Part shown: positions 33,535 through 41,005 of the stretch, in pieces
How the letters are laid out: the number at the start of each line of letters is the position of its first letter
Numbering within the stretch: the first letter of the stretch is position 1
Source of the DNA: Bacteroidota bacterium
GTDB lineage: Bacteria; Bacteroidota; Bacteroidia; Chitinophagales; Chitinophagaceae
Assembly (NCBI GenBank): GCA_018268075.1
Contig: JAFDXH010000031.1
Span: forward strand, 1-48,577
Length of the DNA: 48,577 nucleotides
Direction of reading: 5' to 3'
Program-made: the position numbers and the translations under genes
Notes under the pieces: generated by a model
Seen by the model: only the letters and a program-made list of their open reading frames with translations
Told to the model about the DNA's origin: nothing
Databases searched by the model: none

Positions 33535-33747
33535 GTAAAAAGCCAACTCAATTCCCTGAAAATATTTCAGCATTCCAAAACTATTTGTTCCGTCCTGATA
33601 AAATTTTTGCAGATGAATAATTATAATCCTCCGGCAATTCACCCAAACTTGCATTAACCGGATTTCTGCCGTTGGTCGGAGATTAGACGGCGGCCTCGCA
33701 CGAGTATAAAGTTAAGGTTTGCAATTAAAGAGAACTCCCATAGAGGC
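33535..33747. repeat. 213-bp direct repeat, right copy
   Basis: The second copy of the 31011-31223 repeat, in the same orientation. It has small differences, such as one extra T inside the transposase tail, a T for C in GCCGTTGGTCGGAG, and one extra T near AAGTTAAGG. The divergence indicates that duplication or insertion is not recent. Confidence 0.9.
33581..33667 (-). pseudogene. Second, frameshifted transposase 3' remnant
   Basis: The minus-strand reading RNPVNASLGELPEDYNYSS-AK is nearly the same as at 31066-31143. An added T then shifts the frame to ILSGRNK and a stop. It is more decayed than the left copy. Confidence 0.7.
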
Positions 33748-33998
33748 TTAGTGCCTTCGTGTCTTTGTGGTTATGTCTTTTTCCAAAAACATTTTGAGAA
33801 TTTTATGCAGCAAATATTAAGTACAATTAGTTATCTCACAAAATAAGTAATATTCTCCTCAAAAATATGCACGGTAATTTATGAGATGCCTTACGGCGCT
33901 ACTGGCCGTAGAGGTAAGCTGATAGGTTTATTAGCTTGAAAATATTGGATACATTATTTTACAGGCCACAAATTTCGATTGCCCAAAAAACAGACTTG

Positions 33999-34799
33999 CT
34001 AACATTTAGAAGCAAAAAATGCAAGGGTGGCTCTTACATGAAGTTGCCAATAAGGCCATTCATGCTTGCCCTCATTTTCTTTATACTGATGATCAATATT
34101 GTGCTTCAATAATTGATGATGCAAGAGGCGGTTTTCTTCTATCAGTGGATCTGCATTTCCACAATCAAATCTTATATCAGGCAGGTGCAGTTGATTTTTC
34201 AGTATGGTTTGTAAAATATCCTCCTCGCTCGGGTCGGTTTGTTTGTAATGACTGATATCTTCTTCCACAAATAATTTCATCTGTTCCAAATTGGTTAAGG
34301 AAGAATGAGCAGAAACTGCGGAAAAAATTTCCGCATAGTTTATTCCGATCTTTAGCGCACCAAAGCCTCCCATAGATAGGCCGCCAATAAATAATTTAGA
34401 AAAATGACTGATACCCGGATAGTTGATTTTAACGGCTGCCGGCACTTCTTCTGCAATCCATTTTTCAAAATCAAATCCATCATGCGCCACATATCCTGAA
34501 CCATCGCCCCACAATCCGTCTGAGGGCATAGCGATGAGCATAGGTGGAATAATGCCTGCATTCATCATGCAAAGCGCCGTTTGGTGTACGCCTCCGCTAA
34601 ATGCCCAGCTCCAACTACTTCCATATACTCCATGCAAAAGAATTACCAAGGGGATTTCACTAAATTTTTCAATATCCGGCGGCACAAATAAACAAATATC
34701 TCCCCTACCCTTTAGGTTTTTGCTTTTTACAGTTATAAACCGAAGGGGTTCTTTTTCAAATGAAGGGTCTGATATTTCGACTGTTCGGAATGGCGTCAT
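33999..34799 (-). CDS. Esterase, alpha/beta-hydrolase of the esterase D / antigen 85 type
   Basis: A 266-residue cytoplasmic esterase. The catalytic triad can be placed: nucleophile Ser in GGLSMGGFGAL near residue 143, Asp in RFDCGNADPLIEEN near 213, and His in EGKHEWPYWQLH near 248. The HG oxyanion motif LLHGVYGSSWSW lies near 55. S-formylglutathione hydrolase and other putative esterases share this fold. It lies 17 bp after the alcohol dehydrogenase gene and ends the six-gene operon. That pairing recalls formaldehyde detoxification, but deacylation of a sugar or aromatic ester is equally possible. Confidence 0.85.
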   Translation of the reverse strand: MTPFRTVEISDPSFEKEPLRFITVKSKNLKGRGDICLFVPPDIEKFSEIPLVILLHGVYGSSWSWAFSGGVHQTALCMMNAGIIPPMLIAMPSDGLWGDGSGYVAHDGFDFEKWIAEEVPAAVKINYPGISHFSKLFIGGLSMGGFGALKIGINYAEIFSAVSAHSSLTNLEQMKLFVEEDISHYKQTDPSEEDILQTILKNQLHLPDIRFDCGNADPLIEENRLLHHQLLKHNIDHQYKENEGKHEWPYWQLHVRATLAFFASKC

Positions 34800-34816
34800 A
34801 TTTTTCTTAATGGTTT

Positions 34817-35932
34817 TTAAAATAGAATTACTCCTTTAGCGTTTTTGCCCGCAAGCAAGTCATTAAATGCCTGCTGTAGTTCTCTCAAAGGATAGGTCTG
34901 AGTTATTAATTCGTCCAGAAATAAATTTCCGTTTTCATAGTAATTGATGATTCGCGAAAAATCTGTTTGTGGGTTGCATTTACCATAGAGCGGATTCAAA
35001 TAAATTTTATCCCACTCAAATAAATTCATGTCAATATTTATTTCTTGCTCGATACCGCTTACCTGAACAGCCATGCCTGCATTGCGCACCATGGCCAATG
35101 GCGCTGCACCCAACTGCGGAATGGCAGTACATTCAAATGCAAAATCTGCTCCTCTCCCATTTAAAACCTGAATCACTTCTGCAGCAGCATTCAACAATCC
35201 AATATCATCTTTTTGTGCAAGTATTGTGTGTGTAGCCCCCATTTGCTTTGCCATTTCAAAACGCTGCTCTTTAATATCAATGATAATAATCTCTTTAGCG
35301 CCTGCTATTCGCGCTCCCTGAATTACATTTAACCCCACACCGCCTGCACCTATCACTACTACTGAGGTGCCCGCCTGTATTTTTGCTGCATTCAAAACAG
35401 AACCTATACCAGTCATAACCCCACACCCAATAATAGCTGCTGAAGTAAAAGGCATTTTTTCGGATTGATTGCGAATCACTGCTGCGCCTTTTACCAAAGT
35501 ATATTCTGATAATGTACCCAGATTGAAAGATCGTGAAATTGGTTGGCCACTGAGTGTGCACCCTCCTGCATGTGCATGGCCGCTTTCGCCATTATTTTTT
35601 CCAGTCACTGGCGAATTATTTTCACAAATATGCCGGTTTCCATTGTTGCATTGAAAACAATGATTACAAGGAATAGCCCAGTTTAAAATTACAGAATCGC
35701 CCTCTTTTACATGGGTTACATTTTCGCCTGTTTTAATCACTACACCTGCGCCTTCATGACCAAGTACCATTTTGCGCCCCCAGCCTAATGAATCATAGTC
35801 TGTATGGCACAATCCGGCTGCTTTAATTTTTACCAGCACCTCATCTGCAGCGGGGATCCCTACTTCTATTTCTTCAATAGTAAAATTGCCGTTGCCATCT
35901 GTAATGGCTGCTTTACAATTTATTTTTTCCAC
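34817..35932 (-). CDS. Zinc-dependent alcohol dehydrogenase
   Basis: A 371-residue medium-chain dehydrogenase of the class III-like type. Catalytic-zinc ligands are GLCHTDYDS (Cys and downstream GHEGAGVV His-Glu). The structural zinc is held by a four-Cys lobe (CNHCFQCNNGNRHIC near residues 95-110). The NAD-binding motif VVIGAGGVGLNVIQGARIAGA is near 195. It is part of the operon with 11 bp to the upstream TIM-barrel gene and 17 bp to the downstream esterase gene. The substrate alcohol or aldehyde is not readable; a role in oxidising a sugar-derived alcohol is inferred from neighbours. Confidence 0.93.
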   Translation of the reverse strand: MEKINCKAAITDGNGNFTIEEIEVGIPAADEVLVKIKAAGLCHTDYDSLGWGRKMVLGHEGAGVVIKTGENVTHVKEGDSVILNWAIPCNHCFQCNNGNRHICENNSPVTGKNNGESGHAHAGGCTLSGQPISRSFNLGTLSEYTLVKGAAVIRNQSEKMPFTSAAIIGCGVMTGIGSVLNAAKIQAGTSVVVIGAGGVGLNVIQGARIAGAKEIIIIDIKEQRFEMAKQMGATHTILAQKDDIGLLNAAAEVIQVLNGRGADFAFECTAIPQLGAAPLAMVRNAGMAVQVSGIEQEINIDMNLFEWDKIYLNPLYGKCNPQTDFSRIINYYENGNLFLDELITQTYPLRELQQAFNDLLAGKNAKGVILF

Positions 35933-35943
35933 TTATAATTATT

Positions 35944-36810
35944 TTATGACCGCAATAATTTTTTCAATGCTACCGCACTATTTCTAATACTTACAAAGGG
36001 GTCTATTGAAATACTTTCTTGCTCTACAAATGCGTATTTCAATTTTACACTTTTTGCCAATGCAAATATTTCTTCGAAATGAATACTACCATTTCCTACT
36101 TCAGTGGTACGGTTTCTGTTTTGCTTGTCCATATCCTTAATATGCCATAATGGAAAATGCCCCGGATATTTTTTTAGTAATGCCACGGGGTCTGCACCGC
36201 CATGCACAGCCCAAAAAATATCCAGTTCCATCGCCACAAGGCTATGGTCAGTTTCTTTAAGTAATATTTCCATACCATTAGTGCCATCCATCTCTATAAA
36301 TTCAAAATCATGATTGTGATAAGCGAATTGAACATTTACCTTTCTGCAGATTTCGCCACATTCATTTAATCTTTGGGCAATCCATTTATAATCTTCTGCC
36401 GATTTTCTCCATTCTTCAAAAAGCCAGGGCATTACCATATAATGTTGTCCCATTGAGGCTGCTACATCAGCATATAGCCTGCAATCATCAAGGCTTTTTC
36501 CTTTACTAAGGTCTATGCCATACAAACCTGATGGCGATGAAAGATTCGCATCTTTTAGCAGCCTGTTAAAATCTTTGGGCTCATAGTTCATGAATTTTTT
36601 TTCAGCAGTATATCCATTTGTTTCTACCAAATTATATCCACATTCAGCAATTTTTTTTAAGGTACCCACTACATCTTTCTCTATTATACCTCTCAAAGTA
36701 TATAGCTGCAATCCTATTTTTTTTTGTTTTGAAAAAACACTTTCAGGCAGATATAGCAACCCTGCTGAGAGTACTCCTGATTGCTTAATAAATGTGCGCC
36801 TGCTACTCAA
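35944..36810 (-). CDS. Xylose-isomerase-like TIM-barrel protein, Tat-exported
   Basis: A 288-residue sugar phosphate isomerase/epimerase-like protein. The N terminus is a good twin-arginine signal, SSRRTFIKQSG plus hydrophobic stretch, so the enzyme is probably exported folded. The TIM barrel has likely metal-site residues in FAYHNHDFEF near residue 170, MELDIFWAVHGGADP near 198, WHIKDMD near 225 and FVEQES near 268. Such exported barrels accompany GMC dehydrogenases in oxidative sugar (3-keto-glycoside) degradation. It lies 30 bp after the subunit-3-like gene. Confidence 0.88.
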   Translation of the reverse strand: MSSRRTFIKQSGVLSAGLLYLPESVFSKQKKIGLQLYTLRGIIEKDVVGTLKKIAECGYNLVETNGYTAEKKFMNYEPKDFNRLLKDANLSSPSGLYGIDLSKGKSLDDCRLYADVAASMGQHYMVMPWLFEEWRKSAEDYKWIAQRLNECGEICRKVNVQFAYHNHDFEFIEMDGTNGMEILLKETDHSLVAMELDIFWAVHGGADPVALLKKYPGHFPLWHIKDMDKQNRNRTTEVGNGSIHFEEIFALAKSVKLKYAFVEQESISIDPFVSIRNSAVALKKLLRS

Positions 36811-36840
36811 TTAAAAAAATTAAAAATTAAAAAAATATTG

Positions 36841-37413
36841 TCAGGATATGGACCATGCCCTATCACCTTTTTTGTATGGAATATCGCCAATATATTTACC
36901 GGGTACAGCTTCGTGCCTCAATCCTTTAGTACAGCCTGGCTCAGAAGTAAAATACCCCAGAAGCGTAAGTTCTTTGATCAACCTGAAATAATGTGAAGGA
37001 TCATCCGGCTTCTTTTTTTCAGTATATATTTTTTGTTCCTGATCGAGCGCTACACAAATCTTTGTCCTTTGCAAGGCGTCACATTCTAAAAAATTTTTCC
37101 CATTCATTTTTTTGCAGGCATTGTCCAGTTTGGACATACCCTCTATAAATATTTTCTGATCTTTTATTTCATAACAATCGGTAACCATTATAGCCATAAA
37201 ACTTCCTACATCAGCCGCCTTAGCGCCAGGCGATTTGGTTTCAGGAAGTATTACCTCCCCTACTTCATTCAGGAAAATAATATCGGCATCAGAAAAAAGT
37301 TTGCCGTTTTTTTCAGGTGATGGTTTGCAACCTCCACTAAGAAAAATATTAGCGCCTGCTATGGTGCCACCCAATAAAATACTTATGTATGATATCGCTT
37401 CCTTTCTATTCAT
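36841..37413 (-). CDS. Gluconate 2-dehydrogenase subunit 3-like protein
   Basis: A 190-residue protein of the gluconate 2-dehydrogenase subunit 3 family. The N-terminal leader (NRKEAISYISILLGGTIAGANIFLSGGC) is a lipoprotein-type signal with a possible Cys28 anchor. The mature part has FLNEVGEVILPETKSPGAKAADVGSFM near residue 48 and LTLLGYFTSEPGCTKGLRHEAVPGKY near 150, both typical of the family. In these enzymes subunit 3 helps export and fold the flavin GMC subunit. It lies 6 bp after the GMC gene, so they form one complex. Confidence 0.9.
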   Translation of the reverse strand: MNRKEAISYISILLGGTIAGANIFLSGGCKPSPEKNGKLFSDADIIFLNEVGEVILPETKSPGAKAADVGSFMAIMVTDCYEIKDQKIFIEGMSKLDNACKKMNGKNFLECDALQRTKICVALDQEQKIYTEKKKPDDPSHYFRLIKELTLLGYFTSEPGCTKGLRHEAVPGKYIGDIPYKKGDRAWSIS

Positions 37414-37419
37414 CTGGCT

Positions 37420-39099
37420 TTATAAATTCCGTTTTTTTAATTCGTTTACAGCAAAGTCAGCAGCTCTTGCAGTAAGCGCCATATAAGTGAGGGATGGGTT
37501 TTGGCAAGCAGAAGAAGCCATGGCAGCGCCATCTGTTACAAATACATTTTTAGCATCCCATACCTGATTCCATTTATTCAATACTGAGGTACTTGAATCT
37601 AACCCCATTCTTGCAGTACCCATTTCATGAATGGCAGATCCAAAATGATATTCTGATTCAAATTTCTGAACATTTTTCAGCCCTGCTGCTTCAAGCATTT
37701 CTGCACCGTCATTAATCATATCTTTTCTCATCAATTTTTCATTCTCCTGTATGGAAGCGCTTATTGCAAGAACAGGTAGGCCCCATTTGTCTTTTTTGTG
37801 TGGATCCAGAATTATTTTATTTTCATGATAAGGCAATGTTTCACCAAAAGAGCCTATTCCAAAAAGCCATTTACCCGGCTCGCACAGCATGTCTTTATAA
37901 TCGCCGCCAATATTCATTTCAGCTATTTGCCGCTGCCAACCTTCCCTGCTTGCAGCGCCTTGATATCCAAAGCCTCGCAAATAATCCCGTTTTTCGCCGT
38001 TTAAGTTTCTAAAGCGTGGAATATAAATTCCATTGGGCCTGCGGCCATAATAGTAGCGATCATCAAAACCCTCTACCTCAGCCCAGGCGCCTACTCTGTA
38101 ATGATGGTCCATCAGATTGTGCCCCAGCTCTCCACTACTGCTGCCAAGGCCTGCGGGCCATATATTGGTAGCCGAGTTCATGAGTACCCAAGCCGAGTTT
38201 AACGTAGAGGCACATACGAAAATAATTTTTGCTTCATAAGTATAGGTCTTGTTGGTTATAGCATCCAACACTTCTACCCCAGTAGCCTTCGAGGTTTCTT
38301 TATCATATAGGATTTGTGTTACTATCGCACCAGTTACTAAGGTAAGGTTGCCCGTTTGTTTAGCGGCGGGCAAGGTGGCCGACTGAGTGCTGAAATATGC
38401 GCCCCAAGGGCATCCCAGAGCACATCTATTCCGGTATTGGCAAGGGCCTCTGCCATTTACAGGCTGACTAAGATTGGCAGTACGGCCAATAATCATTTTT
38501 CTGAATCCTCTATAATGGTCATTGATTTTATGAGCAATACTTTGCTCGGCACAATTCATTTCCATTGGTGGCAGAAATTCACCATCAGGCAATTGAGCCA
38601 ACCCTTCTATAGACCCACTGATACCGGAAAATTTTTCTACGTAACTGTACCACCTTTCAATATCCTTGTAACGTATAGGCCAGTCCACCCCAATACCTTC
38701 GCGCGCGTTGGCTTCAAAATCAATATCGCTCAGCCGGTACGATTGGCGGCCCCACATTAATGACCTGCCCCCTAAATGATAGCCGCGCCACCAATCAAAT
38801 CGTTTTAATTCTACATAAGGGCTTTCCTTTTCATTGACCCACCAATCCAAGTTGGTTTCATTTAAATAATATTCTCTTCCCAACACAGGATAATCTTGCT
38901 TCATTTGCCGAGTGCGGCCACCTCTATGCGGATATTCCCAGGGCGCCTTCATTGCATTTTTATATCCGGTAATGTGCTCCACATTGGGGCCTCTTTCCAG
39001 CATTGCAACCTTGAGCCCTTTCTCAGTTAATTCTTTAGCTGCCCATCCTCCGCTTATCCCTGAGCCAATCACTATAGCATCATATTTAAATCCGGGCAT
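37420..39099 (-). CDS. GMC-family FAD oxidoreductase (glucoside/gluconate dehydrogenase-type)
   Basis: A 559-residue flavoenzyme. The Rossmann FAD motif AIVIGSGISGGWAAKELTEKG (GxGxxG near residue 14) is followed by a Cys-rich patch, CQYRNRCALGC near 222, found in subunits of membrane-bound sugar dehydrogenases. The active-site His is in FGSAIHEMGTARMG near 485, and the C terminus has a late FAD/substrate segment, CQNPSLTYMALTARAADF. There is no own signal; the subunit-3 partner encoded 6 bp downstream probably carries it out. The related enzymes oxidise gluconate, glucosides (C3 position) or polyols. The preferred sugar is unknown here. Confidence 0.92.
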   Translation of the reverse strand: MPGFKYDAIVIGSGISGGWAAKELTEKGLKVAMLERGPNVEHITGYKNAMKAPWEYPHRGGRTRQMKQDYPVLGREYYLNETNLDWWVNEKESPYVELKRFDWWRGYHLGGRSLMWGRQSYRLSDIDFEANAREGIGVDWPIRYKDIERWYSYVEKFSGISGSIEGLAQLPDGEFLPPMEMNCAEQSIAHKINDHYRGFRKMIIGRTANLSQPVNGRGPCQYRNRCALGCPWGAYFSTQSATLPAAKQTGNLTLVTGAIVTQILYDKETSKATGVEVLDAITNKTYTYEAKIIFVCASTLNSAWVLMNSATNIWPAGLGSSSGELGHNLMDHHYRVGAWAEVEGFDDRYYYGRRPNGIYIPRFRNLNGEKRDYLRGFGYQGAASREGWQRQIAEMNIGGDYKDMLCEPGKWLFGIGSFGETLPYHENKIILDPHKKDKWGLPVLAISASIQENEKLMRKDMINDGAEMLEAAGLKNVQKFESEYHFGSAIHEMGTARMGLDSSTSVLNKWNQVWDAKNVFVTDGAAMASSACQNPSLTYMALTARAADFAVNELKKRNL

Positions 39100-39156
39100 T
39101 CATATCTGTTTACAGGTTTGTATTTTAAGAAGCTAAAAAAACCAACTGAGCATTTA

Positions 39157-39978
39157 TTAAACAAGTACCAGCGGATTAAATTCCGAATCGGCAGGAGTGC
39201 CTATTTCTTTACTCATCAGCCAAGATTTAAGATCATTTTCCTGCCATGAATTTTTGGGTGGGGTAATCTTTGCATCATCTGCCAGATATATGATGGTAAA
39301 TACTTCGCGCATGGTATCCGACTTATTGCCGGGAGCATTATGAATGGTAAATCCATAGTGCCAGGTAGCATCGCCCGCCTTCATAGTATTGGCACGGGTG
39401 ATTTCAAAATTATTTTTCTTTACATAATCATCAAATTGAGATTCTGACTCGTCAGAGATTTCGGTATTAAAAATGCTTCCCTTTTTTTGCGATCCTGTAG
39501 CAAACGTGAGCATGCCCATATCTACATCAATATCTATCAAAGGCATCCACATAGTAACTGTATTATGGGTATCAATAGGCCAATAATATTGATCCTGATG
39601 CCATGGAGTAGGCCCGCCACCCGGTTCCTTATACAATGCCTGATCGTGGTATATCCGAACATTCTTTACACCTAAAAGGTCGGCAGCTACTTTAGCCAGC
39701 CTTTGCGACAACACCATTTTTTTTACCCCTTCATCGTGTCGCCAAAGATTCATTACCTGCAAAAAAGCTTTACCGTAAGTATCACGGTCTTCCATTTTTC
39801 TTTTTTCGGTATTGTACTTTGCAGCAGCAGAGGCTATTACATCGTGATAGGCCGCTACCTCCTCAGTAGAAAGTAAACCGCGGGTAAGGGTATGCCCTTT
39901 ATCCCTGAATTCTGCAATCTGAGATTCAGATAGTTCTTTAAAGTTGGACAATGAGGGCAACGCTGATTGAATGTTCAT
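39157..39978 (-). CDS. Phytanoyl-CoA dioxygenase (PhyH) family oxygenase
   Basis: A 273-residue Fe(II)/2-oxoglutarate-dependent dioxygenase. The iron facial triad is visible: PWHQDQYYWPID (His-x-Asp near residue 129) and the second His in WHYGFTIHNAPGN near 215. The Arg that binds 2-oxoglutarate is likely in DTMREVFTIIYL. PhyH proteins hydroxylate fatty-acyl and many small-molecule substrates. It is divergent from an AraC regulator (126 bp) and lies 57 bp upstream of the GMC gene, so it is probably the first gene of the operon. No substrate can be named. Confidence 0.9.
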   Translation of the reverse strand: MNIQSALPSLSNFKELSESQIAEFRDKGHTLTRGLLSTEEVAAYHDVIASAAAKYNTEKRKMEDRDTYGKAFLQVMNLWRHDEGVKKMVLSQRLAKVAADLLGVKNVRIYHDQALYKEPGGGPTPWHQDQYYWPIDTHNTVTMWMPLIDIDVDMGMLTFATGSQKKGSIFNTEISDESESQFDDYVKKNNFEITRANTMKAGDATWHYGFTIHNAPGNKSDTMREVFTIIYLADDAKITPPKNSWQENDLKSWLMSKEIGTPADSEFNPLVLV

Positions 39979-40103
39979 GATTATATTTTTTTATTAAACG
40001 AAGTAATTGAAATTATACCTACCACAAATTGACGATATTGGCTTATTATTAGTGTATATTATCCTAACTTCATTTTTTTAGAAATTTTTAAATAAAATAA
40101 GCA

Positions 40104-40970
40104 ATGTCCAAAGCCTCTTTGGAAGCCCTGCAACCCTTAAAAAAAGATTCGTTTCTGGTAAGAAAATTCGGGCCGGAAGGGTTTGAAGCGCCCTTTCACT
40201 TTCATCCAGAATATGAGATCACTTACATAACGAATGGTAAAGGCAAACGATTTGTTGGAAATAATATGTCTGGATTTTCTGCAGGCGACCTGGTGCTATT
40301 GGGGGCTAATTTACCTCATTGCTGGAAGTTGGATGCTGAGCATGGCCCTACACCGGGCGCTATAGTCATTCAGTTTTCTAAAGATTTTCTGGGAGCACAG
40401 TTTTTTAAATCTACAGAGCTTGGCACTATTCACAAATTACTAGAAAAGAGTAGTGCAGGCATGCGGTTTACTGGTAAAATCAATGAGGAGGTACGATTGC
40501 AGATGCACCATTTGCAAATGGAAAATGACCCCTTCATCCGCCTTATGGGGCTGCTTAAAATTTTACATTCATTATCTACTACGCGTTCCTATTCCCTTTT
40601 AGATAAAAATAAATTTGCAATTACTCATATCGAATCGGGCTTTGAAAAAATAAATCTCGTATATGCCTACTTAGTAGATAATTTTCAGAATCACATTTCA
40701 CTAAGCGAGGTTTCTAAATCCATCAATATGACTCCTAATGCCTTTTGCAAGTATTTTAAAAAAATAACACGCAAGACTTTTATGGAGGCTGTTATTGATT
40801 TCAGAATCAATCATGCCACTCAGCAGCTAATAGATACAGATAAGAGTATTACCCATGTATGCTACGACAGTGGGTTTAGGGACATGTCACACTTTTACAA
40901 AATGTTTGCGGCACGTATGAAAATGAGCCCTCTTCATTACCGCAGGCAATTCCTCGGGGAAATAAACTAA
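40104..40970 (+). CDS. AraC-family regulator with cupin sensor domain
   Basis: A 288-residue regulator. The N-terminal cupin (about residues 25-110; FHFHPEYEITYITNGKGKRFVG; FSAGDLVLLGANLPHCW) is a sugar-binding-type sensor. The C-terminal AraC DNA-binding domain (about 190-285) has two HTHs: ISLSEVSKSINMTPNAFCKYFKKITRKTF and ITHVCYDSGFRDMSHFYKMFAARMKMSPLHYR. It is divergent from the PhyH-GMC operon across 125 bp of AT-rich DNA and very likely controls that operon and perhaps the downstream glycosidases. Confidence 0.93.
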   Translation: MSKASLEALQPLKKDSFLVRKFGPEGFEAPFHFHPEYEITYITNGKGKRFVGNNMSGFSAGDLVLLGANLPHCWKLDAEHGPTPGAIVIQFSKDFLGAQFFKSTELGTIHKLLEKSSAGMRFTGKINEEVRLQMHHLQMENDPFIRLMGLLKILHSLSTTRSYSLLDKNKFAITHIESGFEKINLVYAYLVDNFQNHISLSEVSKSINMTPNAFCKYFKKITRKTFMEAVIDFRINHATQQLIDTDKSITHVCYDSGFRDMSHFYKMFAARMKMSPLHYRRQFLGEIN

Positions 40971-41005
40971 AATAAATATACCAATATCAATTACTAAATC
41001 CCTGA

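Larger units (their letters stand above)
33365..33998. other. Gene-free accessory spacer with decayed elements
   Basis: This 634-bp stretch holds no convincing gene. It contains the right 213-bp repeat (33535-33747) and, just before it, a short GGCCAACGGC segment that also occurs past the left copy. After the repeat come a phrase-like CTTAGTGCCTTCGTGTCTTTG stretch and a GCCTTACGGCGC/CTACTGGCCGTAGAGG palindromic patch near 33891-33912. These read like REP-type debris. Confidence 0.7.

Noticed and set aside
33396-33620. A 74-codon plus-strand frame after the PIN toxin
   Set aside because: It runs into the right repeat and resembles no family.
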